Shown: piece by piece, positions 53,553 to 64,000 of the stretch
Layout: every line of letters begins with the position of its first letter
Numbering within the stretch: position 1 is the first letter of the stretch
Source: Bettongia penicillata ogilbyi
Lineage: Eukaryota > Chordata > Mammalia > Diprotodontia > Potoroidae
DNA length: 64,000 bases
NCBI GenBank assembly: GCA_023548195.1
Contig: JAJHZJ010000061.1
Location: 2,148,771 to 2,212,770, forward strand
Reading direction: 5' to 3'
Position numbers and translations under genes: made by a program
The notes under the pieces: generated by a model
What the model saw: only the letters and a program-made list of their open reading frames with translations
Told to the model about the DNA's origin: nothing
Database searches by the model: none

Positions 53553-54350
53553 TTTTAAAAAAATATTATTTATTTTTTGTTTACAACATTCAGTTCCATA
53601 AGCTTTTGAATTCCAAATTTTTTCCCCCTTCTTCTCCTCCCATGTTTCCAAGACAGCATGCAATCTGATATAGGCTCTATATATACATTCACATTACACA
53701 TATTTTCACATTGGTCAAATTGCAAAGAGGAATTATAACCAATGGAATGAACTAGATAAAGAATAAACAAAACAAAAATGAGAGAACAAATAGTAAGTTT
53801 CAATCTGCATTCAGACTCGGTAATTCTTTCTCTGGATGTGGACAGCATTTTCTATCATGAGTCTTTTGGAGCTATGTAGAACCTTACATTGCTGAGAAGA
53901 GCCAAGTCTATCAAAGCTAGTCATTGCACAATGTGGTTATAACTATGTACAGTATTCTTCTGGTTCTGCTCCCCTCACTCAGCATCAGTTTATATAAGTC
54001 TTTCCACGTTTTTCTAAAGTCCATTTGCTCATCACATCTTATGGCACAATAGTATTCCATTACGTTCATATAAACAACTTGTTTAACCATTCCCAAATTG
54101 ATGGGCATCCCCTCAATTTCCAATTTTTGCCTAAAGGTTTTTTTGATTTGCATCTTTCTAATCAAGAGTGATTTAGAACATTTTTTAATATGACTATAGA
54201 TACCTTTAATTTCTTCTTCTGAAAAATTTATGAATTGGGGAATGACTTGCATTCTTATAAATTTGACTTGGTTCTCTCTATATTTTAGAAATAAGACCTT
54301 TACCAAAAACACTGGTTGTAAAAAACATCTTTTCACTGGTTATTTTTCAT
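53553..54350 (-). mobile_element. 5'-truncated L1, ORF2 C-terminus and 3' UTR
   Basis: The 3' end is near 53553 ('GAATTCCAAATTTTTTCCCC' antisense). The minus frame 54336-53917 is still open for 139 codons. It contains ORF2 C-terminal phrases: 'HIKKCSKSLLIRKMQIK', then 'LEIEGMPINLGMV' and 'VVYMNVMEYYCAIRCDEQMD', then 'FRKTWKDLYKLMLSEGS'. The conserved cysteine/tryptophan stretch between 'QIK' and 'LEIEG' is missing, so the copy has an internal deletion. The upstream sequence belongs to the same ORF2 end. Confidence 0.85.
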
Positions 54351-54689
54351 CTGCATAAAAACATGCTCAGTTTTCCCCAAACCTAAAGAAGTTTTTACTT
54401 GATTCTTTTTTGCCTTTGAGCTGTCCCATTTATATTTTCCTATTTATTCCTCAACTCTTGCAAAATAGTAGCTTATGCCTACTCTCTTTACCCACTCACT
54501 TCTAAACACCTTGTAATCTGGTTTATCTACTTATCACTCTCTAGTGAAATTACTTTTTCAGAGGTCTCTAGTAGGTTCCATATGGCCAAATTCAATTGAC
54601 TTTTGCTTTGTATTGTTTCATAAATCTTATAAGATTTCTTTGTAGTACTTAAACTTGTCTTAATTACAATATAATATTTCATTAAACTA

Positions 54690-55480
54690 ATGTATCAAGG
54701 CCATTCCTCTATTGTTGGTTATTTAGGTAAAATTCAAGAATTTTTTGCAAATACAAATAATATTGTTATGAAAATCTTTGAACAGATTTTGGTTTTGATA
54801 ACATTTTCAGGGTTTGTTGTCCTAAATGGAATATTGGGTCAAGTGTGTGACTATTTTTATAACTTTTACTGTGTATATTGCTAGACTGTATCCCCAAAAG
54901 ATTTCAAAAATTTCCTACTCTGTCACAAAACAGACATTTAATAAATCTTATTGACTATTTCTTCACATCCCTGCCAGAATTAAACAGCATTTCTTTTAAT
55001 GATTTTTGAATGTGAGATAGAATCCCAACACCATCTGAATTTGCATCTCTGACTCTTGATGGTAGGCTTTTTCAAATGAGTAATAAAAATTTATATTTAT
55101 TTTGACAAAATTGTCTTTTCATATAATTTGCCAGTTCCTTATTTATTTTAAACATCATACTTTATTTGTCACATTATTTCCTACTCTGTTCTTTTAATAA
55201 CATTTTGGATTGTATAGATTTTTTTAATGTCTGACTTGTCCCTAACAATTTCTTCTATTTGAAGAATAATAAAGTTATTTTCTCTACATAATTCAGATAA
55301 ATATATCACTATTTTCTTTCTCTTTTTATAGCTGTCTTCTTACATTTTAATCTATTATCCATTGGGAATGAACTAAGATATCTATTATGAAATTTAAGTA
55401 CAACTTTATTTCCTACCCGCATGATAACTAATTATCCCAAGTTCATTTGTTAAATGATTCTTTTCTCCAGGTTTTAATCT
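54690..55480 (-). mobile_element. Older L1 3' region fragment
   Basis: The plus-strand order 'CCTCTATTGTTGGTTATTTA', 'GCAAATACAAATAATATTG', 'GGAATATTGGGTCAAGTGTG', 'GAATTTGCATCTCTGACTCT', 'TTATCCATTGGGAATGAACT' and 'TAATTATCCCAAGTTCATTT' is the antisense of the conserved 3' part of old mammalian (L1M-like) elements. It is heavily diverged. Confidence 0.65.
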
Positions 55481-55709
55481 TAAGTAGATTTAATAAATAG
55501 AACTAAAAAGATGCCTAACAAAGAGAAGAAAAGGAAAAAATGACTTTTAAGTAATTACTAGAAATTATGAAATACTTGAAGTACAATTTTGACCTACAGT
55601 TTATATATAACAGAAATAGTATAAAAATAAGCTACAAATCTTTTCTAACTTTAATAGAAACAATCACACTGGAATTTGGGATACATACAATGAGCAATGA
55701 ATTCTAAAA

Positions 55710-55965
55710 TGCATTCTTACCTGGTAGCTAGGTAGCAACCTGAGTTCAAATCTGGTCTCAGTATTTATTATCTATGTGACCCTAAGCAAGTTACTTAACC
55801 TCTATCTGCTTTATGTTCTTCAACTACAAAATGGGGGTAATAATAGATTATTACCTATTACTGGTTAGCACCTAGCTCCCAGAGGTAGAGAATCAAAGAA
55901 ATTAATTTTTGTAAAGTGCTTAACAGTGCATGGCACACTGTAGGTATATGAAAAACGCTTGTTCC
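55710..55965 (+). repeat. CORE-SINE
   Basis: 'CCTGAGTTCAAATCTGGTCT', 'CAAGTTACTTAACCTCTATC', 'TTTGTAAAGTGCTTAACAGT' and 'GCATGGCACACTGTAGG'. Confidence 0.8.
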
Positions 55966-55969
55966 CTCC

Positions 55970-57035
55970 TTATTTGATCGTAAACTAGAACTACTGAATA
56001 CTTCTTAACTTCGAGACATTTAAAGTCATTTTTACTAATAAAAATTAGCATACTGGTATGCAATAGAGTGATGCCCTCCAGAGTTAATGAGGTAAATCTG
56101 ACTGTCCCAATAATACATGGCCCCAGATTGCTCTCTCCTAACATTATTTTTGTTTACTCCCTCTCTTACTATCAATTGTTATCACGTCTATTTGTAGAGG
56201 ACCCTGTCCTCCCTCACCTCTCTTCTATTTGTTGTGTCTAAAAGGCTCTGGCTGGTAAGCTATATAGCAACGGTTTTTAGAATTATGTGTAAAATAGGCA
56301 TAACTACATTCTGAACGAAGGTCAGAGACTCACTAGTTTCAATGCGTGGACTCTATGACTTCTATTTGGTGTTTGGAAGTTTGAATTTTTGACTATGTTC
56401 CAGTGATATGAGATTTCTAGAGAAGTGACCTATAAACACATGTGGTGTTGTTGGAAATTTTCCTTTGTACTTAGAAATACTCATCATATATACCACTTAA
56501 TTTTGTTTCTTGTTTTTATAAAACAAAAAATCTTTAAAAAGATTTTTGCTAAATTTTTTAAGCCTTTGATAGACTATACAGATTTTACCTCATCAACATT
56601 TAGTTCCCCACATTTTATCTTTTATGATATGGCAAATAATTTTATTTGCCCATGATTCCTAATATATTGCCTACCTCATTATTTCAGAAAAGAATATTCC
56701 TCATACTTTTTAAGACCAAGTTTCTTATCCTGTTTTAAAATTTACGTTACCAAGAATAAACATTTTGTTATCTATCATCTTTGTAGTATAACCTTTCCAT
56801 TTTGACTGTGCAGAGATACTGAACATTTATTATCCCACAGACTGCTCCCTATGCTTAAAATATCTAAGTCAGATATTTATTGCAAAGGGTAAAGGAAACA
56901 AATCGATATGCACACATCCTTCACGAGTCTCAATAAAACAAAATCATAAAAATGTGACTTTTTTTACATTCTCTTTGTAGTATTCTAGGAGCATTCATAT
57001 ATTATTTCTTTGAACTGTTCTAACAACTCTAAGGT
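55970..57035. other. Intronic DNA, nothing recognised
   Basis: AT-rich; no recognised repeat. Confidence 0.4.
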
Positions 57036-57039
57036 AAAG

Positions 57040-57160
57040 TTCCCATTTTAGCAATGAGGAAACTGAGGGTCAATGACATTAAGTGACCTAACTAAGGTCA
57101 TGGAGTGGGTATACGACAGAGCCAAGGTCTTTGGGATGCTAATCTAGTACTTGTGGTTGG
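57040..57160 (-). repeat. MIR-like SINE fragment
   Basis: 'CCCATTTTAGCAATGAGGAA', 'ACTGAGGGTCAATG' and 'CGACAGAGCCAAGGTCTTTG'. It lies about 100 bp from an NBEA exon. Confidence 0.65.
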
Positions 57161-57211
57161 ATACTGTTAGAGTTATGACTTTAATCATCATGAAATATGT
57201 ATGTTCTTTCA

Positions 57212-57382
<171 letters not shown>

Positions 57383-57384
57383 TT

Positions 57385-60300
57385 AAAAAAAATAAGATAT
57401 GAAATATGTTACATGAATAATCATTAAATATTATATATGTATATATAGATATATATGAGAACAAACTGTGGCATTGCAACTTTACTTTTTATTTGTCAAA
57501 TTGTAACTTCTGTTCAATTAAAAAGTATCCACCAATCCTTCTGTGTTTATTAATTAAATTATAATTTAGGTATCAATAGATATCTCCTGTGAAATATGAG
57601 AAAATTATTCAAGACTACAAAAATTAACATAACTCAACACTACTAGACCATGTCTATACAAAGCAAATCTTTTAAAAAAAAATAAGATACAACTTACCTG
57701 TACAACAAAGAAAGATACAAATTTTGAAACTTTCTATGTCAGTATCTTAGACCCTCTGCATTGGGATTTAGGTATCAAGAAAAGATGTTCCAATATACTG
57801 CAGGGATTTAGTGGAATGCAACCTTGTTCAATTCTCTCCCTTACTCCCTTTCATTCAATTGACAACAATAAGAACAGATACCATGTTTAAATTATCTTTT
57901 CATTATGCTAAGCATTTTATCTTGCTAACCAAGATAAATAATTAAAAATAGTACCTACCCTTAAAAATTGGAAAAGGGATAGGACATACACAAATCAACT
58001 ATAATTCTTTAACGGCTATAATGCAGGAAAAACTATGGTAAGCATTACAAGGATCAATAAAGTACTATTCAAGGACCAAAAGGAAGGACCTTTGACTCTT
58101 CCAAGGTATAGTTAATGATGTGTGTAAAGGCAATGAGTATGGGTACATTTTTATGAGTTAGGTCAGAGCACCACAGAGGTATTGGGAAATAGAATCATAA
58201 AAGGCTGGAGAGGTATGGTGGTAGTGGGTCTTATTTGTCTTAAAAGCATAATTTTACAATTAAGATACATCATATATGTGATTTGCTACCTTCCATCTAT
58301 ATTTTATCTCTTGCCCTAGGATGGTGTTGAACCATATGACTATAGTCACAGGTATATCTAAGAATCTGGATTTGTTGGCAACCTGTTGGTTTTCAATATG
58401 ATATGGAATACTTTTGAATTAACTATAGAAGTATTTATATTTTTAAAAATTATGCTAATAAATAAATGTATTCAATTATAAACTTTTCAGTAAGATTAAT
58501 TCAAGTAAACATAATATGTACAAAGAAGTATAATAAGGGATCTTCATTAATAGAAATTGTAAATTTAAAATTTTCACACAAAAGGATAAGAAAAGTATGT
58601 GAATTTCAATTAAATAATATATTTAAATATATAATCATGTATGGCTACGACTACAAGTGATAGTATGAAATCCAGGGCCCATAATTTTTAATAATGAAAA
58701 AGGTCCACCATTTTAATCTTCTCAAATATAATTACTACTATCCTTTAAAATGACTGGTTGCTATTCACTAAATCACTAAAGGTAATTTTTTACAGCAACA
58801 CTTTTATATCGTTTTATATTTAGGTGAGTTAATTTAATAGATTAACTTATATAGCTGGTAGATTCTACACCTTCTTGAGCAGTAGCAAGAGAAGATTTTT
58901 CAACAAACAGGCTTATAAAGATTAATGTTAAAGGCTGAATATTAAATATTGCAAGCCTATGACACTTATCTACTTGAACAATAAAAGTGAGGCACAGTAA
59001 ATGAGATCTCAGAAATACTGGATGTGTTTCTTCATTATAAAAAAAGGTTAAAAAAACTTTTTAATTAAACCATCCAATTTCATGTTTTTTATATGGCACT
59101 TTAGTTTTGAAGGTAAAGTGATCTAGAGACAGCTGACAAAGAAATTATAACTGCAATTCCTTGGTGAAAATGTTAATGACAGCAAAATATTGTTTAATTA
59201 GATGATTGCAGCATCTGGATTAACACTCTTTAAGAGCGATGTTCCTATGCTTGTCTGCTTCTTCACACTTTACAGACATTTTGTCATCTCTAGGTCATTA
59301 GGAAAGAATTTTTAATGATTTTTCTAGAAGCAAGCAGTTCAAGTTACATCTAATTAGATGACAATAATAAGCCCAACACATGCAGTAGCTAAATATATAC
59401 ATAATTAACCAGTGAGGGCTTGTACATCACAGGGTAAAAAAGTGGAAAATGCTAAATAGGAGAAAAAGGTTGGAGTAGGGGAAAGTTATGCTGAATTCAT
59501 TAGATGATCATATAAAAATTTCACAGACCTTTACAAAGAGTTTAGAGGGGATCATTTATAAGAAGCTATATTGTAAATAATTTTATTATATTTTAAAAGG
59601 CAAGACAATGAGTTTTAAGTATTTTTAATGTTACTCAAGAGATATGAGAAAAAAAGATATATTTTAGGAACATATTCAACCAAAATTAAGGAAATCAGAA
59701 ACTATAAAGTGAAATTAGGTTTTAATCAAATGATAGGCATCATGAAACTCTAGTAAATAAGAATTTTCATTATGGTCAAAATACAATTCGAGAGGCTTTT
59801 CTTCTTTTTCCATAAATAATATTTAGCTTTTTGAAGATCAATCTTTGTGAGTCTTCATGTATTATAAAGAAATCTATTATATACTTAATGTATTCAAGTA
59901 CATGATGCTTATTGTATAGCTGAAGTAAAGAACATATTTGGAAGACAGAAAAGCAAAATTAATCACATAATGTATGTAAAATCAGAAACATTAGCTAACT
60001 GGGTTCAAAATGAGTAACAGGTTTTTGTATGATGTTTTCTTTTAATCTGCAGTGGTAAAACACTCAACCCATGAGTCGTGGGAAGGATGTAAAGAGATCA
60101 AACTGAGAGTAAACAAGAAACCTATGAAACATTCAGAATCACAGAGAGTGCTAAGAACCAAAGGTTGAAGCCATTGGTTTCATTTCTTTAGCCTAGACAA
60201 TAATTTCAAAATCCTAAAAGGTCTAAAGAAAAACTGGAAAATAAACTTAAGGTGAAGAAACATTTTTAAAGAGAATCAACCAATAAGCATTTTATTAATG

Positions 60301-60750
60301 CCAAGAATTTTGCTCATAGAATTGGAGAAAAATTACAGTGGATAAACATTAATTCAATTGAATAAGTATTTATTAATGTTTAACAGACTGTAAGGTAAAG
60401 AGGAAATATAAGATATTTCTCTGTCCTTAGAAGGTAGGATACTTACTGGGACAATAATCTAACCTGAGAACATCCTTCTAGCTTCTGTCTTTGCCTTAGG
60501 ACCTTTTCTCAGCTCTATGCTGGCCACTCCTAGAGCCAGACAAGGGCAACACTTGTTCAGGCTTCCATCCTTGTCCCTAAGGACTTCTTCAGTTGGCCAC
60601 CTAGAATTTCCTCCTCCTTTCTCACTACTACACCCTTCAGATTCCCTCTATCTAGTGTTGCTTGCTGTGAGGCAAGGCATTCCAAGACACAATATAACAA
60701 TCTGCTATGATCTTAGGGGACAATATTGAACAGTTTAATCATCTATCTCT
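57385..60750. other. Long repeat-poor intronic stretch
   Basis: More than 3 kb upstream (transcript sense) of an NBEA exon with almost no recognisable repeats, against a very repeat-dense background. An AT microsatellite lies at 57425-57460. A motif cluster at 59.1-59.4 kb is described in the findings. No exon of NBEA was found. Confidence 0.5.
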
Positions 60751-60754
60751 CTAA

Positions 60755-61008
60755 AAAGATATGGTGCAGTGTACACAATGCCAAGCCTGGAGTTAGGAAG
60801 TCTTCTTCCTGAGCTAAAATCTGGCCTTAGACACTTAATAGCTATGTGATGCTAGATGAGTCATTTAACCCCATTTGTCTTGGTTTTCTCATCTGTGAAA
60901 TGAACCAGAGAAAGGAATGGAAAAACTACTCCAGTATCTTTGCCAAGAGAACCCCAAATTGGGGCTCAAAGAGTCAGACATGACTGACAATGACTGAGTA
61001 ACAACAAA
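60755..61008 (+). repeat. RTE-tailed SINE (MAR type)
   Basis: 'GATATGGTGCAGTGTACACA', 'TCTTTGCCAAGAGAACCCCA' and 'AAAGAGTCAGACATGACTGA', then 'GAGTAACAACAAA'. Head, core and RTE tail are all present. Confidence 0.85.
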
Positions 61009-61029
61009 ATTCCTTAATGGTTAGTATAA

Positions 61030-62255
61030 TCCAGCCCCTTATGCTCTCTCTATCCAGTGATTTACTCTTTTGCCCTCACATACAAAGTCATCTTCCTGCT
61101 CTGCCTGCTTCTTCGTTCCCATCCTTCACAACCCTACTGCCTCTTCCCAAATCAAAACCCCACTGTAGCACTGCCTACTGCTTCCACTGTGCTCTCTGGA
61201 ACACAAGCTGACTAATTAAAATTTTCCTTTGATCTTAAACCTTTTCATTTCTCATCTCTTCCATCTTCTGATATTCACTGAGACCTGGGCTCCCTGATCT
61301 TGCTGTCCAGGACTAGTTGCTCTTTCACTGATACCCTGACTTGGCTGATCAGAGTAAAGGAGCCAGAATACCCCTTGCTTCCCCACTGCCTGTCCAAACT
61401 CCTCCTCTACAACCATTAATCTGCAACCTCTCCTCTGAGGTTCATCCAATCGAAATTTGTCACCCAATCAAGATTCTGGTAGCTGTTATCTATTAACCTC
61501 TAGGATATTCTCAATGAGTTTAGTGCTAGGCTCAGTCTTCCTCTTTATTCTAATATTTATTCATACTAGGAGACTTCAACATATATTAGCTCCCTCAAAT
61601 ATTCTAACTTCAAAGTTCTGCAATCTATATTCCCAACACATACTCTTCCACTGCATTTCTGCAACAATACAGGAGATGGTCATAACTCTGATCTTACCAT
61701 TACTCATAAAAGTTCTATTTCTACATCCATGAACTCTGAAATTTGTTTATTTAATCATAGTGTTTTATCATTCCATCATTCCCTATGCTCTATGATACCA
61801 AATAATATTCTTTATCCTCACTGTGACCTCCATTCCCTTTACTCTTCAGTTCTTTCCTAGGCTATCTCTACTACACTAGGTATCCTCTCCTACCTACCCT
61901 ACCTTGACCCCTTGGTAATGTTGTTTAGTCATGTTATGTCCAACTATTCATGACCTCTTTTGGGTGTTTTTGGGTACAGATACTGGAGTGGTTTGCCATT
62001 TCCTTCTCTAAGCTTATATTACATAAGAGAAAAGTGAGGCAAAATAGGGTAAAGTGACTTGCCCAAGGTCACATAGCTAGTAAGTATCTGAGGCCAGATT
62101 TAAACTTAGGTCCTCTTGACTCTAGGGGCAGCACTCTATCCACTGAGCTACCAAACTGTTCCCCTGGTGACCAACTCACTATCTATACTATCCTTTAGTC
62201 TTGAATCCCTTGCCCCTTTGTCCTATCTTTTATCATTCCTGACCAAATGCCTATT
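61030..62255 (+). mobile_element. L2 LINE, endonuclease region, interrupted
   Basis: 'CACTGAGACCTGGGCTCCCT' encodes the TETWL motif region of the L2 endonuclease. 'GGAGACTTCAACATATATTA' at 61570-61589 encodes the catalytic GDFN box, and 'GATGGTCATAACTCTGATCT' near 61675 corresponds to the downstream H-SD segment. After a nested SINE the copy continues at 62165-62255 with 'CTTGAATCCCTTGCCCC'. It is broken by stops. Confidence 0.8.
61918..62165 (-). repeat. RTE-tailed SINE (MAR type) in L2
   Basis: In antisense order: 'TTGTTTAGTCATGTTATGTC' (RTE tail), 'GGAGTGGTTTGCCATTTCCT', 'TTGCCCAAGGTCACATAGCT' and 'AGCACTCTATCCACTGAGCT' (tRNA-like head). A full-length copy inserted into L2. Confidence 0.9.
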
Positions 62256-62642
62256 CTGGGAAGAAGGGTTAGAGAGACCAAGATGGAAGAGAAGATGCAG
62301 GCATAGCTCAACCCATTCCTATCACTAAATAACAACCTGATTAATACACTACTTTCCCTATCCCCCTTCTTTGATAAGCAGGAACTGAAAATTAGTTTGA
62401 TATGAAGAGTGAAAAGTTTCAATTTTGGCTGTCACTTTAAAAAAAAGTGGGGAAGATTTAAATAGATTTACCTTTCTTTTTATTTATAAATAAATAAATG
62501 AAAATAAAATGCCACTTCTCCCTAGTGCCTTCCCAAAAAGGCCTTAACTTATTCCTAAATTAGAGGAAAATCCTAGTCTTCTTCTAGAGCCCCCACTCCT
62601 CCTTCCCTGGAGCTATTATAACTCAAGACCTCAGCACCAAGA

Positions 62643-63520
62643 ATGAGTAAACAACATAAATAAATAAAAGACTTTTAGGATACCAAGAATTTCTACATTA
62701 CAAACCTGGATGACAATAACTCAAAAACATCTATAATCAAAGCTTCAAAGGAAAAAAAAATATCCACAAAATCAATTAGAACTCCTGAGAAGACATGATA
62801 AGAGTTTAAATTATTAAAAAATGACATTATAAAATAAGGAAGAGAGACTTGGAGAAAGAATTAATAGCTTAAAACAAATGAGCTATAAGACCTTAACCTG
62901 GTAATAGATTCCTTAAAAAATCAGAATGGTTCAAATAGAAATTAATAACTTCAGAAGACAAGAAATATTAAAAACAAAGATTGAAAAAAAATAAAAGAAA
63001 ATATAAAGTATCTCATACATAAAAACAATTGACCTAGAAAACAGATCAAGGAGAGATACCTTACTAATTAGTGGACTACCTAAAATCCATGAATGAAAAA
63101 AGATCCTATATATAGCATTTCAAGAAATTATTAAACTGTCCAAATATGTTGGAATAACAGGGCAATGAGAAAATAGAAGGAATATACCAATCACCTTCTC
63201 AAAAAACAAAGCAAAACACCAAATTAAAAAAAATTAAAACTTTGTCAGTGCCAAAAATTCAGATTAAAAAAACAGAACAAAAAGAAAAAAGCACCGTTAA
63301 ACTGTCAGAAAAAGAATGCAGATATTGAATCATAGTCAGGATCTCACAAAATTGAGGAGCTATAGCCATGAGTGGAGATTACGGAATGTGATATTCTAAA
63401 AGGCAAAAGATACCAGTTTATATCCAAAAACAATTTACCCAGAAGAATGTAAGTACAATATTACAAAGGAGAAAATGGACCTTTGGTGAGAGGAGTTTTA
63501 AACATTCCTGGTGAAAAAAA
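62643..63520 (+). pseudogene. Decayed L1 ORF1
   Basis: It starts MSKQHK and then a stop. The segment near 63030-63190 still reads 'DLENRSRRDTLLISGLPKIH' before further stops, matching the RRM-like domain of L1 ORF1p. Multiple frameshifts are present. Confidence 0.75.
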
Positions 63521-63524
63521 CTGA

Positions 63525-64000
63525 GGTATGAAAAATGCTCTAAGTCATTATTATTAGATAAATACAAATCAAAACAACTCAGAGGTACTACATCACACCT
63601 ATCACATTGGCTAACATGACAAAACAGGAAAATTATAAATGGTGGAGAGGATGTGGGAAAATTGGAACACTAATGTATTGTTAGTGGAGTTGTGAACTGA
63701 TCCAACCATTTTGGAGAGCAATTTGGAACTATGCCCAAAGGGCATAAAATGTGCATACCGTGTGACAGGAATACCATTTCCAGGTCTGTATCCCAAAGAG
63801 ATAATACAAATGGGAAAAGGACCCACATGTAAAAAAATAGTTGTAGCAGCCCTTTTTGTGGTGGCCAAGAATTGGAAATTGAGGGAATGCCCATCAATTG
63901 GGGAATGGCTGAACAAGCTGTAGTATATGAATGTAATGGAATACTACTGTGCTATAAAAAATGATGAGCAGGCAGACTTCAGAAAAACCTGGAAAGATTT
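63525..64000 (+). pseudogene. L1 ORF2 C-terminal fragment
   Basis: The frame 63711-63923 encodes 'LELCPKGIKCAYRVTGIPF', then 'GLYPKEIIQMGKGPTCKKIV', then 'AALFVVAKNWKLREC'. It is followed after a stop by 'YMNVMEYYCAIKNDEQADF'. This is the cysteine-bearing C-terminal segment of L1 ORF2p, without its RT domain. Confidence 0.8.

Larger units (their letters stand above)
62271..64000 (+). mobile_element. L1 with internal ORF2 deletion, runs off the right edge
   Basis: The 5' end reads GAGACCAAGATGGAAGAG at about 62271 and is inserted at the end of the L2 copy. A 5' UTR leads to a decayed ORF1 from ATG 62643, which has a stop at codon 7 and more downstream. ORF1 homology ends near 63520. The sequence then jumps directly into the C-terminal part of ORF2: 'ATGAAAAATGCTCTAAGTCA' and 'AATCAAAACAACTCAGAGGT', then the frame 'ALFVVAKNWKLRECPSIGEW'. 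The endonuclease and reverse transcriptase, roughly 3 kb or more, are missing. The end of the element is outside the window. Confidence 0.82.

Overview
The window is a gene-poor, AT-rich piece of mammalian DNA, almost certainly from a marsupial. The repeats point that way: CORE-SINEs of the MIR/THER/MON type, chimeric SINEs with a tRNA/CORE head and an RTE (BovB-like) tail, RTE 3' ends, L2 and L3 (CR1-clade) LINEs, hAT-Charlie MITEs, and L1 elements whose 5' end reads GGAGCCAAGATGG. I cannot name the species.

The host gene is NBEA (neurobeachin) on the minus strand. Four consecutive coding exons of its BEACH domain are present, in transcription order at 57378-57266, 46014-45874, 20304-20185 and 4651-4499. 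All have GT/AG splice sites. The translations join without a gap, from the 'YPVFPW' signature through '[10 protein letters not shown]' to 'VDLPPWAK'. The introns between them are about 11.3, 25.6 and 15.5 kb. Earlier exons lie beyond the right edge and later exons beyond the left edge. No other functional host gene was found.

The rest is intron filled by nested transposons. The most striking are two young minus-strand elements, 12349-14958 and 31094-33472. Each has perfect 15-16 bp target-site duplications and an intact ORF1 (367 and 368 codons), followed directly by about 1 kb of 3' UTR with no ORF2. An older decayed copy at about 21781-23960 has the same layout. This is a HAL1-like ('half-L1') non-autonomous lineage, and the longest copy carries tandem 72-73 bp promoter-like monomers at its 5' end. 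The right edge holds a different ORF2-deleted L1, and the left edge a 5' L1 end.

Other contents are a processed pseudogene of C15orf40 (UPF0235/DUF167 family) at about 7150-7690, three probable solo LTRs, and a 769 bp hAT element with 8 bp duplications. There is also an RTE tail inserted into a SINE with an 11 bp duplication, several long L2 and L3 reverse-transcriptase remnants, and two pairs of locally repeated segments of unknown origin. Long repeat-free stretches at about 19.6-20.0, 34.2-34.5, 51.0-51.6 and 59.1-59.4 kb carry clustered homeodomain- or POU-like motifs and are candidate conserved non-coding elements.

Repeat boundaries marked 'about' were set by eye. Family names come from remembered consensus features, not from a database search.
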